A stretch of DNA of 13,127 bases from CAYJRR01 sp964372275 [NCBI: uncultured bacterium] (GTDB taxonomy: Bacteria > CAYJRR01). Below the pieces are notes generated by a model. It ran no database searches. It had not been told where the DNA came from and was given only the letters and a program-made list of their open reading frames with translations. A program made the position numbers and the translations under genes. Location of the stretch: NCBI GenBank assembly GCA_964372275.1, contig CAYJRR010000048.1, positions 1 through 13,127 of the forward strand, in the 5' to 3' direction. Below are positions 1 through 5,950 of this stretch, in pieces; within the stretch, counting starts at the first letter, position 1; each line of letters starts with the position of its first letter.

Positions 1-69
1 GAGGGTCGAGACTCCGCGCAGGATCGCAGCGCGCGCGGTTTGCTCGAAAACGATCTCTTTGGCTGCCAT
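1..69 (-). CDS. groEL: Chaperonin GroEL, N-terminal 23 codons (partial)
   Basis: Read on the minus strand from the ATG at 69, the frame gives an N-terminus starting MAAKEIVFEQTARAAILRGV, a typical GroEL opening, and it runs off the left edge. GroEL forms the 14-subunit ATP-dependent folding chamber in the cytoplasm. The start is supported by an AGGGGA Shine-Dalgarno about 8 bases upstream and by the position 33 bases downstream of the groES stop, the standard groES-groEL order. Only the equatorial-domain start is visible, so nothing can be said about the ATP-binding motifs or the C-terminal tail, and the copy type (housekeeping or paralogue) cannot be decided. Confidence 0.93.
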   Translation of the reverse strand, partial: MAAKEIVFEQTARAAILRGVSTL

Positions 70-102
70 GTCGTGATCCCCTTTGGTTTCGTTGGTCGGT
101 GA

Positions 103-396
103 TTACTTGTCCGAGATCACGCCGAGGATCTCCTCCTCGGAGACGATGAGGTGCTCCTCGCCGTCGATCTTGATCTCCGTCCCGGTGTACTTGCCGAAGA
201 GGATCCGGTCCCCCTCCTTCACCGCGAGCGGGCGCTTGCTCCCGTCCTTCAGCACCTTGCCGGTGCCAACCGCGATCACCTTCGCCTCGAGCGGCTTCTC
301 CTTCGCCGTGTCGGGGATGATGATGCCGCCCTTGGTCTTCTCCTCCTCCTCGATGCGCTTCACGAGGATCTTGTCGTGCAACGGTCTGATCTTCAT
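103..396 (-). CDS. groES: Co-chaperonin GroES
   Basis: A 97-residue protein, normal for GroES (about 95-100). It starts [19 protein letters not shown], followed by the mobile-loop segment around [15 protein letters not shown] (residues 22-36) and the core [22 protein letters not shown], and it ends [10 protein letters not shown]. GroES caps GroEL as a heptameric lid during ATP-driven folding. The frame stays open 37 codons further upstream to 507, but that extension has no GroES similarity and covers the promoter. The ATG at 396 has a GGGAG Shine-Dalgarno 6 bases upstream, so it is chosen. It is followed by groEL with a 33-base gap, so the two are very likely co-transcribed from the promoter at 448-476. 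Confidence 0.97.
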   Translation of the reverse strand: MKIRPLHDKILVKRIEEEEKTKGGIIIPDTAKEKPLEAKVIAVGTGKVLKDGSKRPLAVKEGDRILFGKYTGTEIKIDGEEHLIVSEEEILGVISDK

Positions 397-447
397 GCGG
401 TTCTCCCTGCGTGTTGGGTCGGTCTCGACCCTCTTGAAATCGGCTGC

Positions 448-476
448 ACCGTAGGGTCTGCCCTGCGCTTCGTCAA
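448..476 (-). promoter_or_regulatory. Sigma70-like promoter of groES-groEL
   Basis: On the minus strand TTGACG (476-471) is followed by a 17-base spacer and TACGGT (453-448). The expected start site near 441 gives a leader of about 45 bases to the groES ATG at 396, which carries a Shine-Dalgarno. No CIRCE/HrcA operator (TTAGCACTC-N9-GAGTGCTAA) and no clear sigma32 pattern is visible in 397-640. Confidence 0.6.
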
Positions 477-517
477 GGGTCCCGGCACGACCGGACGGGC
501 GTGTCATCGCGCCTCGA

Positions 518-546
518 TTGACGACCCTTTTTCACCGCCGTAAACT
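518..546 (+). promoter_or_regulatory. Sigma70-like promoter of the 641-1893 gene pair
   Basis: TTGACG (518-523), a 17-base spacer, and TAAACT (541-546) form one of the best consensus-like promoters in the window. The predicted start near 553 gives a leader of about 88 bases to the ATG at 641. It is divergent from the groES promoter, with the two -35 boxes about 41 bases apart. The -10 box lies inside the dyad at 542-575. Confidence 0.62.
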
Positions 547-575
547 CCGAAATAGGCTGAATGTTTCTGGAGTTT
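542..575. repeat. Imperfect dyad over the -10 and start-site region (operator or leader hairpin)
   Basis: AAACTCCGAAA (542-552) pairs with TTTC-T-GGAGTTT (564-575): 11 paired bases interrupted by a single bulged T at 568, with an 11-base loop. It covers the -10 box and the predicted start site of the + strand promoter, which suits a repressor operator. A transcript starting near 553 would contain only the right arm, so a DNA-level role is more likely than an RNA hairpin. The sequence is not CIRCE. Confidence 0.45.
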
Positions 576-640
576 GTCCGCAGTTTGGCGTGGTTCTTGT
601 GGATGGAGCGTAACCGATTGTCACGCACGGACGAGGGACG

Positions 641-1231
641 ATGGCCGGACAGAGCCTGATCGCCGAAGCCGACCTCCGCGACTACTTCCGCCGCGAAGTG
701 GCGCGAGCGGTCGATACCCTGAAGATCCAGACCAACGAGTTCACGACGTTCTACCTGGTCAACCTGCTCGCCGAGTTCTCCGACGCCGACGAGCTGTACG
801 AGGACGCCGACCGGCCGCTCGCCTTGATGTACGGCAAGGCGATGGAGTCGCCGCCGACCGAGCGCTTCCGCATCCTGAAGAAGCTGGGCGACTTCGCGCT
901 CTACATCTCCGGCTACTTCTCCGACAGCCTGCAGGGGAAGGCGGTCGACGTCGACTACTACATCTCGATGGGATCGACCGCCTACGGAGGGGCGAGCCAG
1001 ATCCTGCGCGCACAGCCGAAGGGGGATGTCTTCGGCCCGGTCTTCCATGAGCTCTCGGGCAAGTTCCCCGACTACGTCGACGTCCTGCAGGAGGTCTCCG
1101 ACGCCGGCGGGCAGAACGCCACCGACAAGGAGATCATGCGCCTCTACGAGCTGTGGCAGCGCACCCGCAGCAAGCGGTGCGAGACGCTCCTGCGCAAGAT
1201 GGGGATGGCGCTGGAGTCGAGCGCGCAATGA
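641..1231 (+). CDS. Uncharacterised protein, first gene of a coupled pair
   Basis: 196 residues, not recognised as a named family. The composition looks soluble and mainly alpha-helical, with no signal peptide or membrane segment. Notable segments are FTTFYLVNLLAEFSDADELY (about residues 34-53), FALYISGYFSD (86-96), DVDYYISMGSTAYGGASQ (103-120) and a basic C-terminus with WQRTRSKRCETLLRKMG. The ATG at 641 follows GAGGGA at a good Shine-Dalgarno distance. Its stop overlaps the next start as ATGA (1228-1231), so the two are co-translated and may act together. It lies divergently from groESL behind a strong-looking promoter, which suggests substantial expression. A structural or signalling role is possible but nothing in the sequence assigns one. 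Confidence 0.85.
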   Translation: MAGQSLIAEADLRDYFRREVARAVDTLKIQTNEFTTFYLVNLLAEFSDADELYEDADRPLALMYGKAMESPPTERFRILKKLGDFALYISGYFSDSLQGKAVDVDYYISMGSTAYGGASQILRAQPKGDVFGPVFHELSGKFPDYVDVLQEVSDAGGQNATDKEIMRLYELWQRTRSKRCETLLRKMGMALESSAQ

Positions 1232-1893
1232 CGGAAGCCGCGCCGATCCGGGCGATCGCGGCCCGCGTCCAGCGCCAACTGACCCGCCTCTACGAAGTCG
1301 AGCTCGAGCACTCCGTCGGCGAGTTCCTGGTCACCGACCGCGATCGGGTCGACGCGATCGAGCGCGGCCAGGAGGGGACGCGCGACATCGCCGAGAAGCT
1401 TCTGGTGCGGCAGCGGGGGGACGAGGTCGACGTCGCGCTCTACCTCGACCCGGCGGTGGCCGATCGCCTGGGCCGCGCCGACCCGACCGCGCTCCTCACG
1501 CCGGAGAACCTCGGCGACTATTGGGTGCTGCTCGAAGGGGTCAGCCACTTCGTCTACCTCGCCTGGAACGCCGAGCGCGATCGGCCGGTGCGGCTGCTCG
1601 AGCTCGAGCTGCAGGCGGAGGTCGACAAGTACGTCAGCACCCTGTTCCGCCTCGGCAGCCAGGGGGAGGTCCCGGAGACGTTGGAGCAGCTCCTGTTCGA
1701 CGAGCCGCGCTTCGACGAACAGCTCGACTCGGCGGGGCTGGAGCGGTACGAGCTGGCGAACCGAGCCGCGGCGCGATACTGCCGGCGGCTGTCCCGGCGA
1801 TTCCTCCGCGAGCGCCGCGTCGACGACCTGATCGAGGACGCGCGCCGCTTCTGGCGGCTGCCCCAGGAAGAGAAGCTCCGACTCGCGGGCTGA
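1228..1893 (+). CDS. Uncharacterised protein, second gene of the coupled pair
   Basis: 221 residues, not recognised. It begins MTEAAPIRAIAARVQRQL at the ATG overlapping the previous stop (ATGA), which fixes the start; a frame-open extension back to 1153 lies inside the upstream gene and is rejected. It is probably soluble and helical. The most conserved-looking stretch is EGVSHFVYLAWNAERD followed by LLELELQAEVDKYV (roughly residues 105-136), and a basic helix-rich C-terminus contains YCRRLSRRFLRERRVDDL. The glutamate/histidine/aspartate-rich centre could bind metal or a ligand, but no known catalytic motif is present. Its only clear context is the operon with the 641 gene. Confidence 0.85.
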   Translation: MTEAAPIRAIAARVQRQLTRLYEVELEHSVGEFLVTDRDRVDAIERGQEGTRDIAEKLLVRQRGDEVDVALYLDPAVADRLGRADPTALLTPENLGDYWVLLEGVSHFVYLAWNAERDRPVRLLELELQAEVDKYVSTLFRLGSQGEVPETLEQLLFDEPRFDEQLDSAGLERYELANRAAARYCRRLSRRFLRERRVDDLIEDARRFWRLPQEEKLRLAG

Positions 1894-1900
1894 CCGATCC

Positions 1901-1928
1901 GATCCGGCGACGCTGATCCGGCGACGCT
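1901..1928 (+). repeat. Perfect 14-bp tandem duplication between operons
   Basis: GATCCGGCGACGCT occurs twice head to tail (1901-1914 and 1915-1928), in the 72-base gap between the unknown gene pair and the glycan operon. It is directly followed by TTGTCATTTTTCG, an AT-rich patch that could be part of the promoter for the 1966 gene, although no convincing -10 box sits at standard spacing. Confidence 0.7.
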
Positions 1929-1965
1929 TGTCATTTTTCGTCGGCGGGGCGAGCCTTCCGACTCC

Positions 1966-2988
1966 ATGTCCCGCATTCTCGTCACCGGCAGCGCCGGCTT
2001 CATCGCCGGCTACCTGATCGAGGAGCTGCTCGGCGCCGGTCACCAGGTGGTCGGGCTCGACAACTTCTCGAAGTACGGTCCCGTGGAGCGCGGCTTCGAC
2101 CGACACGCGGGCTACACCTTCGTCCGCGGGGACGCCAAGGACGTGGGGCTCCTGCGCGAGCTGCTCGACGGATGCGATCAGTTCGTGGCCGGCGCGGCGA
2201 TCATCGGCGGGATCACCCTGTTCCACGAGCGGGCCTACGACCTGCTGGCCGAGAACGAACGGATCACGGCGGCGGCGTTCGACGCGGCGATCGACGCGCA
2301 CCGCAAGGGGAGGCTCCGGAAGATCACCGTCGTCTCCTCGTCGATGGTCTTCGAGAGCACCGACCGGTACCCGACGCCGGAAGGGGCGCAGCGGACCTCG
2401 CCGCCGCCGCGCTCGACCTACGGTTTCCAGAAGCTCGCCACCGAGTACTTCGCGCAGGGGGCCTGGGAGCAGTACCGCCTCCCCTACACCCTCGTCCGCC
2501 CGTTCAACTGCGTCGGGATCGGCGAGAAGCGGGCGTTGTCCGACAAGGAGATCCTCTCGGGGAACGTGAAGCTGGCGATGAGCCACGTCGTGCCCGACCT
2601 GGTGCAGAAGGTCCTGAAGGGGCAGGACCCGCTGCGCCTGCTCGGCGACGGCCGGCAGGTGCGCCACTACACCTACGGCGGGGATCTCGCGCGCGGGATC
2701 CGCCTCGCCGTCGAGAGCCCCGCGGCGGAGAACGAGGACTTCAACCTCTCGACGCCGGTCTCGACGACGGTGATGGAGCTGGCGCGGCTCGTCTGGCGCA
2801 AGATCAAGGGGGAGGTCCCGCTGCGGGTAACGCACGACGAGCCGTACGCCTACGACGTGCAGAAGCGGGTGCCGTCGACGGAGAAGGCGAAGCGGGTATT
2901 GGGGTTCGAAGCGACGACCTCGCTCGAGACGGCGCTGGACGAGATCATCCCCTGGATCCGGCGGCAGGTGGAGATCGGCGGCATCTGA
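1966..2988 (+). CDS. NAD-dependent nucleotide-sugar epimerase/dehydratase (extended SDR)
   Basis: 340 residues, the usual length for the family. The N-terminal Rossmann motif TGSAGFIAG (G8-xx-G11-xx-A14) binds NAD(P). The catalytic set is Ser124-126 (VVSSSMVF) with Tyr152-x3-Lys156 (TYGFQKLA). The segment GAAIIGGITLFHERAYDLL resembles epimerases acting on UDP- or GDP-sugars, and RPFNCVGIGE and GDGRQVRHYTYGGDLA are typical substrate-domain motifs. It acts in the cytoplasm on a nucleotide-activated sugar; whether the reaction is 4-epimerisation, 3,5-epimerisation/reduction or dehydration cannot be told. It is the first gene of a four-gene coupled operon: its TGA shares one base with the next ATG (TGATG). 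No good Shine-Dalgarno precedes the start, but the Rossmann motif position supports it. Confidence 0.9.
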   Translation: MSRILVTGSAGFIAGYLIEELLGAGHQVVGLDNFSKYGPVERGFDRHAGYTFVRGDAKDVGLLRELLDGCDQFVAGAAIIGGITLFHERAYDLLAENERITAAAFDAAIDAHRKGRLRKITVVSSSMVFESTDRYPTPEGAQRTSPPPRSTYGFQKLATEYFAQGAWEQYRLPYTLVRPFNCVGIGEKRALSDKEILSGNVKLAMSHVVPDLVQKVLKGQDPLRLLGDGRQVRHYTYGGDLARGIRLAVESPAAENEDFNLSTPVSTTVMELARLVWRKIKGEVPLRVTHDEPYAYDVQKRVPSTEKAKRVLGFEATTSLETALDEIIPWIRRQVEIGGI

Positions 2989-3656
2989 TGGCGGAGTTGG
3001 AACGGTCGCTCGACCGGCTCTACGAGCGGCGGTTCGATCCCGCGGAGCGCGCGGCCAAGGCGGCGCTGTGGGGGGCGATCCTCGACGGCTTCCTCCATCG
3101 CTACGTGCCGGCGGGTGGGACGGTGCTCGACGTCGGCGCCGGGTCCTGCGAGTTGATCAACCGCGTGCATGCGGCGCGACGGATCGCGGTCGACCTGAAC
3201 CCGGACGTGGCCCGGCACGCCGCCCCCGGCGTCGAGACACACCTCCTCCCGATCGAGCGCCTGGCCGACGCCGTCGCCGCGGCCTCCGTCGACACCGTCT
3301 TCGCCAGCAACGTCTTCGAGCACCTCCCCGATCCGGACGCCCTGTTGCGCGCGCTGGCCGCCGTCCACGCGGCGCTGAAAGTCGGGGGCCGGCTGGTGGT
3401 GATCCAGCCAAACGTGGCGCGGGTCGGCGGACGATTCTGGGACTTCTTCGACCACACCCTCCCGCTCACCGACAAGGGGATGGCGGAGGCGCTCGAGGTC
3501 GCCGGCTTCGCGGTGGAGGAGCGGCGCGCGCGCTTCCTCCCCTACACCACCAAGAGCCGCTGGCCGACCGCGCCGTGGCTGGTGCGGCTCTATCTCGCGC
3601 TGCCCCCGGCGCAGTGGCTGTTCGGGGAGCAGATGCTCGTCGTCGCCCGCCGATGA
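2988..3656 (+). CDS. Class I SAM-dependent methyltransferase
   Basis: 222 residues. Motif I is TVLDVGAGSCEL (about 45-56), followed by an acidic SAM-ribose position in RIAVDLNP (Asp69), then VDTVFASNVFEHLPDPD (102-118) and GGRLVVIQPN (133-142), the layout of Methyltransf_11-type enzymes. The substrate is not determined by sequence. Placement between a sugar epimerase and a GT2 glycosyltransferase suggests O- or N-methylation of a sugar or glycan. The start is fixed by the one-base overlap with the preceding stop; the frame is open far upstream inside the epimerase gene but that is a shadow. Its own stop overlaps the next start by four bases (ATGA, 3653-3656). Confidence 0.88.
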   Translation: MAELERSLDRLYERRFDPAERAAKAALWGAILDGFLHRYVPAGGTVLDVGAGSCELINRVHAARRIAVDLNPDVARHAAPGVETHLLPIERLADAVAAASVDTVFASNVFEHLPDPDALLRALAAVHAALKVGGRLVVIQPNVARVGGRFWDFFDHTLPLTDKGMAEALEVAGFAVEERRARFLPYTTKSRWPTAPWLVRLYLALPPAQWLFGEQMLVVARR

Positions 3657-4405
3657 GCGAGGGCCCGCCGGCGAAGGAACGCGCCCCGGCCGCCGAGGTG
3701 GCGGTCGATTTCGTGATGCCGGTCTACAACGAGGGGGCCAACGTCGGGCGCGCGTTGGAGGAGATCTACGGGCGCGTCCCGTTCGGCAAACGTGTGCTGG
3801 TCGTCTACGACTTCGACGAGGACGACACGGTGCCGGTGGTGCGCGCGCTCGCCGACCGCTATCCGGGGGTGACGCCGGTCCGGAACCGGATCGGGCGCGG
3901 CGTGGTCAACGCCGTCCGCGCCGGGATCGAGGCGGCGACGGCCGAGGTGGTGGTAGTAACGATGGCCGATCTGTCCGACGACATCCGCGTCGCAGAACGA
4001 ATGATTTCGTTGATCCGCGACGACGGCTGGGACGTGGTCTGCGCCTCGCGCTACATGCGCGGCGGGCGGCAGATCGGCGGTCCGCCGCTCAAAGGGTTCC
4101 TGTCGCGGATGGCGGGGCTGAGCTTGCGGTGGCTGGCCGGATTCCCGACCCACGACGCCACCAACGCCTTCCGCGCCTACCGGCGTTCGGTGCTGGTGGA
4201 GGCGCCGATCGAGAGCGACGGCGGGTTCGCCTACTCGCTGGAGATCACCGCCAAGGCCTGGGCCCGCGGGCGGCGGATCACCGAGGTCCCCTCGACCTGG
4301 CGCGACCGCTCGGCGGGCAGCTCGCGCTTCCGGCTCCGTGCCTGGCTCCCGCACTACCTGCGCTGGTGGTGGTTCGCCCTCACCCACCGCCCGAGGACCC
4401 GATGA
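3653..4405 (+). CDS. GT2 glycosyltransferase, DPM1-like polyprenyl-phosphate glycosyltransferase
   Basis: 250 residues. The GT-A fold opens with VDFVMPVYNEGANVGRAL (18-35). The nucleotide-binding acidic stretch is VVYDFDEDDTVPVV (50-63) and the metal-binding DXD region appears as MADLSDD (104-110). The C-terminal half has ASRYMRGG, THDATNAFRAYRR, the FAYSLEITAKAWARGRRITEVP segment with acceptor-site Glu198, and DRSAGSSRFRL, which closely follow dolichol/polyprenyl-phosphate mannosyltransferases. No membrane segment is predicted, so it is probably peripheral at the inner face of the membrane. It likely transfers a sugar from a nucleotide donor to polyprenyl phosphate, which the following membrane enzyme could use. 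It is coupled by ATGA overlaps on both sides. Sugar identity is not determinable. Confidence 0.88.
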   Translation: MSEGPPAKERAPAAEVAVDFVMPVYNEGANVGRALEEIYGRVPFGKRVLVVYDFDEDDTVPVVRALADRYPGVTPVRNRIGRGVVNAVRAGIEAATAEVVVVTMADLSDDIRVAERMISLIRDDGWDVVCASRYMRGGRQIGGPPLKGFLSRMAGLSLRWLAGFPTHDATNAFRAYRRSVLVEAPIESDGGFAYSLEITAKAWARGRRITEVPSTWRDRSAGSSRFRLRAWLPHYLRWWWFALTHRPRTR

Positions 4406-5937
4406 CGCGGCGTCAGGACGGCGAGCGGGTCGTCGTCGCGCTGTTCGCGCTGGCGGCGCTGTGGTGGTTGGCGATGTCGCGGGTCGGCTGGGAGCACACG
4501 GTCTCCGACGGCAACGGCTTCCGACAGTCGCAGACGGCGCTGACGAGCTACTGGATGCTGCACGGCGGGCCGCTCCTCGCCTACGAGACGCCGGTGCTGG
4601 GCCCGCCCTGGAGCGTGCCGTTCGAGCTGCCGGTCTACCAGTGGTGCGCCGCCGCGGCCTCCCGCGCGCTGGGGATCCCGCTGGTGCAGGCCGGTCGGCT
4701 CGTCTCGGAGGTCTTCTTCGCGCTCACCCTCGCCGCGCTCTACGGGATCCTGGCGGAGGTGGAGGTCCGCCCGCGCCACCGCCTCGCCGTACTGGCGCTC
4801 GTGCTGGCGAGCCCGCTCTACCTGTTCTGGTCGCGCACCTTCATGATCGAGTCGACGGCCCTGTTCTTCGGCGCCGCCCACCTCCTGGGGCTGCTCCGGT
4901 GGTCGCGCACCCGCCACCCGCGCGACGCCGCGCTGGCCGCCGCGACGGGGTGCGTCGGGATCGCGGTGAAGGTGACCACGTTTGCCGGGATCTGGCTGGT
5001 GGCGGTCGCCGTCGCCGCCTGGCGCCTCCGGCGCGCGGCGACCACCCGCGCGGCCGCGCTCGCCGCGGCGGCGCTCGCGCCGCTCGTCGCCCTCGCGCTC
5101 TGGAACCGGTTCACCGACGGCATCAAGGTCCGGCACGCGATCGGGGTCGGGATGACCTCCGACTCCCCCGAGATGCGCGCCTGGATCCTCGCCCCGCTCT
5201 CCGAGCGTTTCGCCTGGTCAAACCACCGGCTCCTGTTCCAACGCACCTTCCCCGACCTGTTCGGAACGCCGTGGCTGCTCGCCGCGGCCCTCGCGGTGCT
5301 GGCGTTCGCGCGCCGCAGGCTTGGGCCCGCCGCGGTCTGCCTCGCCGGCTTCCTCGCCGGCTACCTGCTCTTCGTCAACCTGCACGTCGTCCACGACTAC
5401 TACGCCTACGCGAACGGGGTCTTCCTCCTGGCCGCGATCGGATTCGCCGTCGTCGGCGCCCTCGAGCGGGGAGGCAGCCGCCGCGCGGCGGGGATCGCGC
5501 TGCTCGCCCTCGCGCTCCTCTCCTCGGCCCACGCCTACCGCCAGCGCCAGTACCCGCGGCAGTCGCGGAACAACACCGGCATCGCCCAGCTGGCGGGGGT
5601 GGTTCGGCGCCTGACGGGCCCGAACGACGTCGTGGTCGGGATGGGATTCGACTGGTCCTCGGAGATCCCGTTCTACGCCGAGCGGCGCGGCTTCATGTGG
5701 CCCAAGTGGCTGCCGACGTCGTTCGACGACCCGAAGGTCGCCGCCCAGATGAAGAACCTCTCCGCGGTGTCGATCGGCGCGCTCGCGGCCTGCGGCGCGG
5801 CGCTGCAGCAGCCGGCGTTCGTCGCCGAGGCGGCCGCCCGTTTCGGGCTCCCGCGCGAGCCGGCGGTGGAGGGGAGCGGCTGCGTCGTCTTCGCCCACCC
5901 ACGCGGATCGCGTGCCAGCGCCGCCGACCCGCCCTGA
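4402..5937 (+). CDS. GT39/ArnT-like integral-membrane glycosyltransferase
   Basis: 511 residues. A first membrane helix at about 9-25 is followed by a periplasmic loop with SDGNGFRQSQTALTSYWML (35-53), where Asp36 is the candidate catalytic residue of this superfamily, then ETPVLGPPWSVPFELPVYQW (62-81). SRTFMIESTALFFGAAHLLG (144-163) is the conserved helix start of GT39/PMT-like enzymes. Many further hydrophobic helices run to about residue 378. A soluble, probably periplasmic C-terminal domain (about 380-511) includes GFDWSSEIPFYAERR. Enzymes of this class use polyprenyl-phosphate sugars on the outer face of the inner membrane. The start is set by the ATGA overlap with the GT2 gene, its likely donor supplier. 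The acceptor (protein, lipid or polysaccharide) is unknown. Confidence 0.85.
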   Translation: MTRRQDGERVVVALFALAALWWLAMSRVGWEHTVSDGNGFRQSQTALTSYWMLHGGPLLAYETPVLGPPWSVPFELPVYQWCAAAASRALGIPLVQAGRLVSEVFFALTLAALYGILAEVEVRPRHRLAVLALVLASPLYLFWSRTFMIESTALFFGAAHLLGLLRWSRTRHPRDAALAAATGCVGIAVKVTTFAGIWLVAVAVAAWRLRRAATTRAAALAAAALAPLVALALWNRFTDGIKVRHAIGVGMTSDSPEMRAWILAPLSERFAWSNHRLLFQRTFPDLFGTPWLLAAALAVLAFARRRLGPAAVCLAGFLAGYLLFVNLHVVHDYYAYANGVFLLAAIGFAVVGALERGGSRRAAGIALLALALLSSAHAYRQRQYPRQSRNNTGIAQLAGVVRRLTGPNDVVVGMGFDWSSEIPFYAERRGFMWPKWLPTSFDDPKVAAQMKNLSAVSIGALAACGAALQQPAFVAEAAARFGLPREPAVEGSGCVVFAHPRGSRASAADPP

Positions 5938-5950
5938 TCGGCGCCGGTCA
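5935..5950. terminator. Small dyad spanning two opposed stop codons (weak terminator candidate)
   Basis: TGATCG-GCGC-CGGTCA joins the stop of the GT39 gene (5935-5937) to the stop of the convergent dehydrogenase (5948-5950). It is a 6-bp stem with one T/G mismatch and a 4-base loop, with no T-tract on either side. Two opposed TGA codons supply three of the pairs automatically, so the evidence for a terminator is slight. Confidence 0.2.

Noticed and set aside
397-507. Upstream extension of groES by 37 codons
   Set aside because: It has no GroES similarity, it covers the promoter, and the internal ATG has a good Shine-Dalgarno and the canonical N-terminus.
397-640. CIRCE/HrcA operator upstream of groES
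   Set aside because: No TTAGCACTC-N9-GAGTGCTAA-like pair is present; the AAACTCC/GGAGTTT dyad differs in sequence and spacing and lies on the far side of the groES promoter.
1928-1956. TTGTCA as -35 of a promoter for the 1966 gene
   Set aside because: The position 17 bases on reads GAGCCT, not a -10 box, so only the -35-like part is present.
1144-2835. Very long antisense open frame (563 codons) opposite the unknown pair and the epimerase gene
   Set aside because: Its translation is low-complexity and rich in Arg, Asp and Leu, with no motif. The opposite strand carries clear SDR motifs and coupled starts. Long antisense frames are expected at this GC content.
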